A DNA stretch of 64,000 nucleotides from Demequina salsinemoris (lineage in GTDB: Bacteria; Actinomycetota; Actinomycetes; Actinomycetales; Demequinaceae). Shown piece by piece: positions 18,560 to 26,228 of the stretch (position 1 is its first letter; every line of letters begins with the position of its first letter). The position numbers and the translations under genes are program-made. The DNA lies in the NCBI RefSeq assembly GCF_000974805.1, contig NZ_BBQZ01000004.1, positions 62,001-126,000 on the forward strand. Reading direction: 5' to 3'. The notes under the pieces were generated by a model. The model was not told the origin of the DNA, made no database searches, and saw only the letters and a list, made by a program, of their open reading frames with translations.

Positions 18560-18885
18560 AGAGCGACCGCATCCTCGATGGCCGACTGCGAGATCTGCCG
18601 CTTCAGCAACTGCGCGGGGAAGACGTCGATATCGTCACGGCCGAACAGCGCCCTGACCTCCTCCATCAGCCCCGAAGCCCGCATAAGGAGGTTGCCGTCC
18701 GCGGGGTCCATCTCCACGAGGATGTCGATGTCACTGTCGCCGTGAGCCGTGCCTCGCGCGACAGAACCGAACAGCCGGGGACGAGTCGCCGCATACTTGG
18801 CCAGAAGGGCCTCGAACTCCTCGCGGCGCACGTCGATGAGTCCGCGAAGAGCCACGCTCTCCGGAGTCACATCGGTGGCAGACAT
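18556..18885 (-). CDS. mntA: MntA-like nucleotidyltransferase antitoxin
   Basis: A 109-residue minimal nucleotidyltransferase with the motif LFGSVARGTAHGDSDIDILVE (GS-X10-DXD), which binds metal and ATP. It is the antitoxin partner of the downstream HepT gene, with which it overlaps by 4 bp. As a type VII toxin-antitoxin pair it would stabilise the DNA it lives on, here the second cassette of the array. Confidence 0.92.
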   Translation of the reverse strand: MSATDVTPESVALRGLIDVRREEFEALLAKYAATRPRLFGSVARGTAHGDSDIDILVEMDPADGNLLMRASGLMEEVRALFGRDDIDVFPAQLLKRQISQSAIEDAVAL

Positions 18886-18989
18886 AGGCCCAGGATAGAG
18901 GGCGTCCCCTCGCGGGTCGAGGACGGAGAAGCGTCAGCCGCCCTTCAGCGGCCAGTCGCTGCGGACGCTGTCTCTAGACGGCAGATGTG

Positions 18990-19058
18990 AGACGGCGACT
19001 ACTACACGTTGAACCTGAACTCCACCGCGTTCCGTAGCCGAATAACGTCTGGATGTCC
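18990..19058 (-). repeat. ychF-end-like direct repeat, copy C
   Basis: Third copy. The minus strand encodes DVIRLRNAVEFRFNV and a TAG stop, then TAGTCGCCGTCT as in copy A. The core 19004-19046 matches copy B closely (TCCACCGCGTTCCGTAG..GAATAAC). It separates the HepT/MntA cassette from the aldo/keto reductase cassette. Confidence 0.7.
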
Positions 19059-19078
19059 GCGCAGCGAACTGACCAAAG

Positions 19079-19102
19079 GCCCCCGCGCGATGGCGCGGGG
19101 GC
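19079..19102 (-). terminator. Hairpin terminator after aldo/keto reductase
   Basis: GCCCCCGCGC pairs perfectly with GCGCGGGGGC around a 4-nt loop and is followed on the minus strand by CTTTGG. It lies 53 bp beyond the stop of the reductase gene. Confidence 0.7.
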
Positions 19103-19154
19103 GCTGGCAGAATTCACACTCCGCCCACGCCATCATCGCTCGGCGACGGACGAT

Positions 19155-20090
19155 CTACCCAGCGGCGACAACGCCTCCATCGGGTGCAATCTCCGCGATG
19201 CGCGCGAGGTCAGCGTCGGTGAGGGTGATGTCGGCTGAGGCGGTGTTCTGTGCGACGCGTACGGGATTGCGTGAGCCGGGGATCGGGACGATGTAGTCCT
19301 TCCGTGCGAGCAGCCAGGCGATCGCTAGCTGGGCGAGCGTCGCGCCCTTGGCCTCGGCAAGCTCGGTCAGTTGGTCGACGAGGGCGACGTTCGCGTCGTA
19401 GTTCTCGGGGGCCCACCACGGGATGTGCTGGCGGAAGTCGTGCGGTCCGTACTCGCTGCGGGGCTTGACCGCGCCGGAGAGGAATCCGCGGGCGAGCGGT
19501 GAGTAAGCGACGAAGCCGATGCCGAGCTCTTCGAGAACGGGGAAGAATGCCTCGGACTGGCGGGCGAAGAGCGAGTATTCGGTCTGCACGACCGAGATCG
19601 GATGGACCGCGTGGGCTAGGCGCACGTTGTCGGGCGTCGTGTTGGACAGGCCGAGGTACTTGACCTTGCCGGCGTCGACGTATTCCTTCATGACACCGAC
19701 GACGTCCTCGACGGGGACGGCCGGGTCGTGGACGTGCTGATAGAGCACGTCGATGTGGTCGACGCCGAGGTTGCGCAGGCTGTTGTCGACGACGTTGCGC
19801 ACGTGGTCGAGCTGCGAGTTCGGGGCGAACGTCGGAGTGAAGCCGAACTTGGTGGCGATGGTGACCTGATCGCGGATGGGCGCGAGCGCGGTCCCGAGCA
19901 GCTGCTCGCCGACGCCCCAGCCGTACATCTCGGCCGTGTCGAAGTGCGTGACGCCGAGGTCGTGCGCGGCGCGGATCGCGGCGATGGACTCGGTGTCGTC
20001 GGTCGGACCGTAGCCGACTGCTGTGCCCATCGCGCCGTAGCCGATGGCGGAGACGGCGAGGCCCTCGCGGCCGAGGATGCGCTGTTCCAT
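19155..20090 (-). CDS. Aldo/keto reductase
   Basis: A 311-residue NADPH-dependent oxidoreductase of the AKR superfamily (AKR13/YhdN-like). The tetrad is present: Asp and Tyr in FDTAEMYGWG (near residues 43-52), Lys in TIATKFGF, and His in VLYQHVHDP. The cofactor-binding end IPIPGSRNP is intact. It starts at ATG 20090 behind GAAGGGACACTCC. It is divergent from a TetR gene, which likely represses it; the physiological aldehyde or ketone is unknown. Confidence 0.93.
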   Translation of the reverse strand: MEQRILGREGLAVSAIGYGAMGTAVGYGPTDDTESIAAIRAAHDLGVTHFDTAEMYGWGVGEQLLGTALAPIRDQVTIATKFGFTPTFAPNSQLDHVRNVVDNSLRNLGVDHIDVLYQHVHDPAVPVEDVVGVMKEYVDAGKVKYLGLSNTTPDNVRLAHAVHPISVVQTEYSLFARQSEAFFPVLEELGIGFVAYSPLARGFLSGAVKPRSEYGPHDFRQHIPWWAPENYDANVALVDQLTELAEAKGATLAQLAIAWLLARKDYIVPIPGSRNPVRVAQNTASADITLTDADLARIAEIAPDGGVVAAG

Positions 20091-20174
20091 GGAGTGTCCC
20101 TTCTCGAATGACTTCACGACAGAATACGCCTAATATGTCAGACTCTGCCACTTCTGGCGCGATATGATGAATCT

Positions 20175-20771
20175 ATGAGCGAGGTCACCAGGCCCGGCGG
20201 CACGCGCGCGATCGCGCGCGACGCGGTCCGTGCACGCATCTCCGAGGTCGCGGTGGACCTCTTCGACGAGCACGGTTTCGACAACGTCACCGTCGAGCAG
20301 ATCGCCGCCACGGTCGGGGTCTCGCCACGAAGCGTGCACCGGTACTTCCCGGCGAAGGAGGACACCGTCATCGGCGATCCCGCCGGGTGGGGCGAGCACG
20401 TCCGGGATCAACTCGCGGCACGTCCGTCCGAGGAGCCCATCTGGGATGCGCTGCTCGCGTCCTACGAAGCGCTGCTCGCGACCCCGGGTCGCAGCGAGGT
20501 GCAGGGCAGGAAGGCGATGCGCGTCCTCGGCAGCACTCCGGCGCTGCGGGCCAGAAACCTGGAGAAGCACCTGCTGTGGGCACGCCTGCTCGTGCCCGTC
20601 GTCGCCGAGCGCCTCGAAGGCGACTATCGAACTCTGCGGGCCGAGACCATCGTCCAGGCCTCCCTTGCCTGCTTCGACATCGCGCTCACCGCGTGGGCAG
20701 AAACTGATGCCGCGGACAGCGCAGTCGAACTCCTCCGCCGAAGCTTCGGCGCACTCCAACCCACTGCGTAG
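20175..20771 (+). CDS. TetR/AcrR family transcriptional regulator
   Basis: A 198-residue regulator with the N-terminal TetR HTH (about residues 15-62; AVDLFDEHGFDNVTVEQIAATVGVSPRSVHRYFPAKED) and a helical ligand domain. A TATGAT -10-like hexamer at 20162-20167 sits so close to the ATG that the transcript may be leaderless. It is divergent from the aldo/keto reductase, its probable target. Together they form the third cassette, between repeat copy C and ychF. Confidence 0.92.
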   Translation: MSEVTRPGGTRAIARDAVRARISEVAVDLFDEHGFDNVTVEQIAATVGVSPRSVHRYFPAKEDTVIGDPAGWGEHVRDQLAARPSEEPIWDALLASYEALLATPGRSEVQGRKAMRVLGSTPALRARNLEKHLLWARLLVPVVAERLEGDYRTLRAETIVQASLACFDIALTAWAETDAADSAVELLRRSFGALQPTA

Positions 20772-20880
20772 GCGTCTCGCGTAGCAGCCGACGCCGCACT
20801 TGTCCGACGCGCGTGACCAGCGTGCTCAGCGATCACCTAACAACGCGACACGAGCGTCGGCCTAGGAAGAGCGGCCAGAT

Positions 20881-20925
20881 GTTGAACCGGAACTACACAT
20901 TAAACCTAAATTCGACCACGTCGCC
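20881..20925 (-). repeat. ychF 3' end repeat locus, copy D plus truncated copy
   Basis: The real ychF end. The last sense codons GAA TTT AGG TTT AAT GTG (EFRFNV) are AT-rich and unlike the rest of the gene. Immediately after the TAG comes TTCCGGTTCAAC, which in GC-rich codons again spells FRFN. The locus therefore looks like two overlapping gene ends, an imported one in use and an older remnant behind it. See the finding on cassette insertion. Confidence 0.6.
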
Positions 20926-21978
20926 GTCGACCATCACGTAGTCCTTGCCCTCCATGCGGACCCAGCCCTTGGCCTTCGCCTCGGCCATCGAGCCGGCCTC
21001 GACCAGGTGGTCGAACGAGACGACCTCGGCCTTGATGAAGCCCTTCTCGAAGTCCGTGTGGATGACTCCGGCAGCCTGCGGCGCGGTCCAGCCCTTGTGG
21101 ATGGTCCACGCGCGGGCCTCCTTGGGGCCGGCGGTGAGGTAGGTCTGCAGGCCGAGCGTGTCGAAGCCGATGCGTGCGAGCTGGTCCAGGCCCGACTCCG
21201 TCTGACCTGTCGACTCGAGCATCTCCTTCGCCTCGGCCTCGTCGAGCTCGATGAGCTCCGACTCGAACTTGGCGTCCATGAAGATCGCCTTGGCGGGCGC
21301 GACGAGCGCCTCGAGCTCGGCCTTCTTGTCCTCGTCCAGGAGGCCCGCATCGTCCGTGTTGAAGACGAAGATGAACGGCTTGGTGGTGAGGAGGTTGAGC
21401 TCCTTGAGCTGCGCAAGATCCAGTCCGGCGACGGGGCCGCCCGCGAAGAGCGTCTGGCCCGCCTCGAGGATCTCCTTGGCCTCGAGCACCGCGTTCAGGA
21501 AGTCGGCGGACGCCTTCTTGGCGCGCACCTCCTTCTCAAGGCGCGGGACGACCTTCTCGATCGTCTGGAGGTCGGCGAGGATCAGCTCGGTCGAGATGGT
21601 CTCCAGGTCGCCGGCCTCATCGGTCGAGCCCTCGACGCGGGTCACGTCGGTGTCGGCGAACGCGCGCGTCACCTGGCAGATCGCGTCGGCCTCGCGGATG
21701 TTCGCGAGGAACGCGTTACCCAGGCCCTCGCCCTCGGACGCGCCCTTCACGATGCCCGCGATGTCGACGAACGACACCGTCGCGGGCAGCTCGCGCTCCG
21801 AGTGGAAAATCTCGGCGAGCTTGCCGAGCCGCTCGTCCGGCAGCGAGACGACACCGACGTTGGGCTCGATCGTCGCGAACGGGTAGTTCGCCGCGAGCAC
21901 CCCCGCGCGGGTCAGAGCGTTGAAGAGGGTGGACTTGCCGACGTTGGGCAGTCCGACGATTCCGATAGTAAGAGCCAC
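20893..21978 (-). CDS. ychF: Redox-regulated ATPase YchF (OLA1 family)
   Basis: A 361-residue Obg-related P-loop ATPase that binds ribosomes and influences stress and redox responses. It shows GLPNVGKSTLFNAL (P-loop, residues 8-21), DIAGIVKGASEGEGLG (G3), NTDD in place of the GTP-specific NKxD, and a C-terminal TGS domain (AWTIHKGWTAPQAAGVIHTDFEKGF). The start is GTG at 21978 (MALTIGIVGLPN). The final codons have atypical base use and mark the right edge of the cassette array. Confidence 0.96.
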   Translation of the reverse strand: MALTIGIVGLPNVGKSTLFNALTRAGVLAANYPFATIEPNVGVVSLPDERLGKLAEIFHSERELPATVSFVDIAGIVKGASEGEGLGNAFLANIREADAICQVTRAFADTDVTRVEGSTDEAGDLETISTELILADLQTIEKVVPRLEKEVRAKKASADFLNAVLEAKEILEAGQTLFAGGPVAGLDLAQLKELNLLTTKPFIFVFNTDDAGLLDEDKKAELEALVAPAKAIFMDAKFESELIELDEAEAKEMLESTGQTESGLDQLARIGFDTLGLQTYLTAGPKEARAWTIHKGWTAPQAAGVIHTDFEKGFIKAEVVSFDHLVEAGSMAEAKAKGWVRMEGKDYVMVDGDVVEFRFNV

Positions 21979-22073
21979 GGGCAAGCATTCTACCGGCGTA
22001 CGCACGCACGCCGGGTGGCGGGGGTCCCGCATCATCCATTCCCCTCGCCCGTGAGCCGACCTATCCTGGCGGC

Positions 22074-22244
22074 ATGACGTTCGAGGAGATCTTCGCCCCC
22101 GGCCTGGGCCGCGCGAAGGAGGAGATGGAGCGGGAGAAGATGCTCCCCGCTCCCCCGCCCGTCGCGGGCGCACCGCCGCCTCCCCCGCCGCCCGACGGAG
22201 TGGAGATCCCGGATCTCGACAACCTGGAGCCGTTCGAGGAGTGA
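22074..22244 (+). CDS. Small proline-rich acidic protein
   Basis: A 56-residue open frame starting MTFEEIFAPGLGRAKEEMEREKM, followed by a run of prolines and an acidic tail (DLDNLEPFEE). The N-terminal FEEIFAPGLGRAKEE part resembles short segments seen at the ends of small actinobacterial proteins, but I cannot name the family. It is divergent from ychF and ends just before a strong hairpin. High third-position GC supports coding. Confidence 0.55.
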   Translation: MTFEEIFAPGLGRAKEEMEREKMLPAPPPVAGAPPPPPPPDGVEIPDLDNLEPFEE

Positions 22245-22264
22245 GTGCTGTGGCCCAGAGACGA

Positions 22265-22299
22265 CGAGGGCGGGACCGGTTGAACCGGCCCCGCCCTCG
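22265..22299. terminator. Bidirectional hairpin terminator
   Basis: CGAGGGCGGG pairs with CCGCCCTCG around an inner ACCGGTT/AACCGG stem. It sits between the small plus-strand gene and the end of the minus-strand ABC transporter operon, so it can terminate both. Confidence 0.75.
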
Positions 22300-22317
22300 T
22301 GGCGTCTCAGCTGAGCG

Positions 22318-24067
22318 TCAGACGCCCCACTCGATCCCGGCGCCCGGGATCGCGTCGAGCAGACGCTGCGTGTACGGCTGCTTCGCGGACTCGAAGATCT
22401 CGTCCGTGGTGCCGGACTCGACGATCTTGCCCTGCTCCATCACCGCGACGTTGTCGGCGATGACGCGCACCACCGCGAGGTCGTGCGTGATGAACAGGTA
22501 GCTCAGCCCGAGCTCGGCCTGCAGGTCCGCCAGGAGCTGGAGGATCTGCGCCTGGACGAGCACGTCGAGCGCGGAGACCGCCTCGTCGAGCACGACCACG
22601 TCCGGCTTGAGCGCCAGGGCGCGCGATCGCCACGCGCTGACGCTGACCGCCGGACAGCTCGTTCGGGTAGCGGCCGGCAAGCTCCTCAGGCAGCGACACC
22701 TGATCGAGGAGCTCGAGCACGCGCGCGCGACGAGCGGCCTTGTCGCCGACCTTGTGCACCTTCATCGGCTCGGCGATGGTCGCGCCGATCGAGCGCTGCG
22801 GGTCGAGAGACGAGTACGGGTCCTGGAACACCGGCTGCATGCGCGCACGCAGGTTGAACAGGTCCTTGCGCGACACGTTCGTCATGTTCGTGCCGCCCAC
22901 GACGATGTCGCCGGCGGTCGGGACCTCGAGGCCGAGGATCATCTTCGCCGCGGTGGACTTGCCCGAGCCGGACTCGCCGACGAGAGCGAGCGTCGTCCCC
23001 TTCGGGATGTCGAAGCTGATCTCATCGACCGCCCGGAAGGTCTCCGACTTGAAGCCGCCCTTGCGGATCTGGAACTCCTTGGTGAGGTTCTTCACCGAGA
23101 TGATCGGGGCCGCGTCCTGGTCCACCTTCTCCGCACGCTGCTCGGCCATCTGCGCCACGTCGAACTTGTCGGCGCCGACGCCAGCCTCAGCGACCGCGGA
23201 GCTCGACTCGATCCGGCGCGAGGCCAGCGACGGCGCGGCGGCGATGAGCCGCTGCGTGTACGGGTGCTGAGGGTTGGTCAGCAGGTCGCGGCTCGGACCG
23301 GACTCGACGATGCGGCCCTGATGCATCACGATGACCTTGCTGGCGCGCTCCGCGGCCAGGCCCAGGTCGTGCGTGATGAGCAGGACTGCGGTGCCCTTCT
23401 CGTGCGTGAGCGACTCGATGTGATCGAGGATCACCTTCTGCACGGTCACGTCGAGCGCCGACGTCGGCTCGTCCGCGATGAGCAGCTTCGGGTCCGCGCC
23501 CAAGCCGATTCCGATGAGCACACGCTGGCGCATGCCTCCCGAGAACTGGTGCGGGAACTGGCTCATGCGACGCTCGGCGTCGGCGAGGCCGGCCTGCTGG
23601 AGAACCTCGACCGCGCGGGCCTCGATCTCCTTCTTGCCGGTGGCCACGCCGTTGGCACGGATCGCCTCGCGGACCTGGAAGCCCACCGACCACACGGGGT
23701 TGAGGTTGGACATCGGGTCCTGCGGCACGTAGCCGATGACTCCACCACGGATGGCGGCCATCTGCTTCTCGTCGTGGTCGACGATGTCGGTGCCCTCGAC
23801 GAGCACCTTGCCGCCGGTGATGTCACCGTTGCCGGGCAGCAGCTTCATCAGCGCGGTCGCGGTGGTCGACTTGCCCGAGCCGGACTCGCCGACGATCGCG
23901 ACGGTCTCACCCGGGTAGATGTCGAACGAGACGCCGCGCACGGCGTTGACGATGCCGTTCTGGGTCTGGAAGCCGACCTCCAGATCGTGCACCGAGATGA
24001 GCGGCTGGTCCTCGCCGACGACCGGCGCGGCACCGTTGGTGTCTGTCACAGGAGTGGTCTCCGTCAT
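22318..24067 (-). pseudogene. Oligopeptide ABC transporter double ATPase (DppD-DppF type), frameshifted
   Basis: The gene encodes two fused ABC ATPases for peptide import. The first is complete: GESGSGKST Walker A, FSGGMRQRV signature, LLIADEPTSALD Walker B. The second begins normally ([26 protein letters not shown]) but the frame breaks at about 22616-22625. The rest ([19 protein letters not shown] to IEWGV) lies in another frame ending at 22318. A 2-bp loss in a GC dinucleotide run explains it. If real, ATPase 2 lacks Walker B; if a sequencing error, the protein is about 583 residues. Confidence 0.85.
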
Positions 24068-24999
24068 CGTCGAGCCCTCGCCTTCGGGTCCAGGGCGTCG
24101 CGGATGAGCTCACCGAGGAAGGTGAACGCGAGCACGGTCAGGGTCAGCGCTAGCGACGGCCAGAACAGCGCCGACGGGTTGGTGCGCAGCGTCTGCTGGG
24201 CCTGCGCGATCTCATTGCCCCACGAGAAGTACCCGTTGAGACCGATGCCGAGCAGCGACAGCGTCGCCTCCGCGGTGATGGCACCACCGAGCGACAGGGT
24301 GAGCGCCACGATGACGGGCCCCATCGAGTTCGGCAGGACGTGCCTCAGCAGCGTCGACCCGCGGGAACGGCCCACGGCCTCCGAGGCCATGACGTACTCG
24401 AGGTTCTTGTTCCTCAGCACCTCGGCACGCACGATGCGCGCCAGCGACGCCCACGCGAAGCCACCGATCGCGAAGGAGATCGTGAGCGGATTGCGCCAGT
24501 CGGACATGACGGACATGACCACGACAGCCGCGAGGAAGTAGGGGATCGAGAAGAAGACGTCGCCGATGCGCGACAGGATCGAGTCGACACGACCGCCGTA
24601 GTAGCCGGCGATCGCCCCCATCGGGATCCCGATCGCGGCGGTGATCGCCACGACGAGCAGGCCGACCGTGAGGGAGGTCTTCGCGCCGTAGACGATGCGC
24701 GCCCAGACGTCGTAGCCCAGCTTGGTGAAGCCGAGCGGGTGTCCCTCGGTGGCCGCGCCGTTGCTGCGCGAGAGGTCGCCATACGAGGGATCGGCGTTGG
24801 TGAACCACTCAGGGAAGAGCGCCAGGATGAGCACGGAGAACGAGAGGACGAGCGCGACGTAGAACAGCGGCCGCTTGCGCAGGTCGCGCCACGCGTCGAT
24901 CCACATGTTGGACTTGCGCTTGGCCAGCTTGACCTGGTCGACGTCGCCGGGCTGGGTCTCGTCGACGGGCGCGACGTAGTGTGCGTTGCGATCAGACAT
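24064..24999 (-). CDS. Peptide ABC transporter permease (DppC-like)
   Basis: A 311-residue inner-membrane subunit with an N-terminal OppC-type helix (about residues 45-65) and a BPD_transp_1 domain with five further helices. The EAA loop is visible as EAVGRSRGSTLLRHVLPNSMGPVI. It forms the channel with the DppB-like subunit and is powered by the adjacent double ATPase. It overlaps that ATPase gene by 4 bp and the DppB gene by 8 bp. Confidence 0.93.
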   Translation of the reverse strand: MSDRNAHYVAPVDETQPGDVDQVKLAKRKSNMWIDAWRDLRKRPLFYVALVLSFSVLILALFPEWFTNADPSYGDLSRSNGAATEGHPLGFTKLGYDVWARIVYGAKTSLTVGLLVVAITAAIGIPMGAIAGYYGGRVDSILSRIGDVFFSIPYFLAAVVVMSVMSDWRNPLTISFAIGGFAWASLARIVRAEVLRNKNLEYVMASEAVGRSRGSTLLRHVLPNSMGPVIVALTLSLGGAITAEATLSLLGIGLNGYFSWGNEIAQAQQTLRTNPSALFWPSLALTLTVLAFTFLGELIRDALDPKARARR

Positions 25000-25918
25000 A
25001 GCGGATCCTAGGGTCGAGCACGGCGTACAGCAGGTCCACCAGGATGTTCACGACGATGTACATCACCGTGAGGATCGTCACGAACGAGACGACGGTGGAG
25101 TTCTCTCCGCGAAGGATTGCGTCGTAGAGCACCTTGCCGATACCGGGAATGTTGAAGATTCCCTCAGTCACCGTCGTGCCGGCGATCAGCGCGCCGAAGC
25201 TGGCGGCCGAGTTCGTGATCACGGGGATGAGGGAGTTGCGAGCCACGTGGACGGGCACGACGCGCTTGCTCGTGAGGCCCTTGGCGTACGCGGTGCGCAC
25301 GTAGTCGCCTTCGCGAGCCTCGATCACCGAGCCTCGCATCAGGCGCATCCCGACGACGTAGATCGTCAGCGCGATGGTCACGCCCGGCAGCAGGAGCGCA
25401 CCCCAGGTGGCGTTGGCGCCCACGGTCACGGGTGCGAGCCCCCATTTGATGCCGACGAAGTACTGCGCGACGAAGAGTGCGACGAACGGCGGCACCGAGT
25501 TGAGGACGAGGGCGAACACGAGCGAGGCGTGGTCAGCGAACTTTCCCTTGCGCAGACCCGAGAGGAGCCCGAAGCCGACGGAGAGCAGGAACTCCGTGAC
25601 GACCGCGATGGTCACGAGTTTCAAGGTCACGGGGAATGCCCGGACGAACACCTCGTTGACGGACTGTCCCGAGAAGGTGACGCCCATGTCGCCGGTGAAG
25701 AAGCCCTGCAGGTAGAGCAGGTACTGCACGAAGAACGGCTGATCGAGGTTGTACTGCTCTCGCACGGCCTGAAGGACCGCGTCGCTCGGGGTCCGGTCGC
25801 CGAACAGGGCGAGGACCGGGTCTCCCGGCATGGAGAAGACCATGAAGTAGATCAGGAACGTCGTCCCGAAGAAGACGGGGATGGCCTGGAGGAGGCGTCT
25901 GAGCACATATCGCGTCAT
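24992..25918 (-). CDS. Peptide ABC transporter permease (DppB-like)
   Basis: A 308-residue permease with six hydrophobic helices and the N-terminus MTRYVLRRLLQAIPVFFGTTFLIYF typical of DppB/OppB. The EAA loop is visible as YAKGLTSKRVVPVHVARNSLIPVI. The ATG at 25918 is chosen over an upstream ATG that would add 25 atypical residues. It is first in the permease/ATPase part of the operon, about 310 bp after the binding-protein gene and separated from it by a hairpin. Confidence 0.93.
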   Translation of the reverse strand: MTRYVLRRLLQAIPVFFGTTFLIYFMVFSMPGDPVLALFGDRTPSDAVLQAVREQYNLDQPFFVQYLLYLQGFFTGDMGVTFSGQSVNEVFVRAFPVTLKLVTIAVVTEFLLSVGFGLLSGLRKGKFADHASLVFALVLNSVPPFVALFVAQYFVGIKWGLAPVTVGANATWGALLLPGVTIALTIYVVGMRLMRGSVIEAREGDYVRTAYAKGLTSKRVVPVHVARNSLIPVITNSAASFGALIAGTTVTEGIFNIPGIGKVLYDAILRGENSTVVSFVTILTVMYIVVNILVDLLYAVLDPRIRYV

Positions 25919-26173
25919 GCGCGAGCTCCTGGGGCAGGGTTCGGTGAAAACATAGGGTGCCGATTCTAGTGTGAACGGACGCGTGCTCGACACGCGCTGT
26001 CAGCGAGCGTACTCGCAGACGCTCCGGGGACGCGAAACGAAGCGTCCCTCACGCAAGCGCTGCGAGCCGGCCGCCGCCGGGGCACGGCGGCCTGAACTTC
26101 CTGCTAGATCAGGGGAACGCGCACAGAAACCAAGGGGCGCATCGTCCCTGTGCCCGGGACCGGGCACGCAGAG

Positions 26174-26205
26174 GGGCCCGCTCCGCCAGAAGGCGGAACG
26201 GGCCC
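26174..26205 (-). terminator. Hairpin between binding-protein gene and permease genes
   Basis: A strong stem (GGGCCCGTTCCGCC with GGCGGAGCGGGCCC, minus-strand reading) lies 23 bp after the binding-protein stop. A second short inverted repeat (TGCCCG/CGGGCA, 26153-26168) follows. The 310-bp gap 25919-26228 has no gene. The hairpin probably attenuates read-through, so binding protein is made in excess over permeases, as is usual for such operons. Confidence 0.7.
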
Positions 26206-26228
26206 GTCCGCGATGATCGCCTAGCTGC

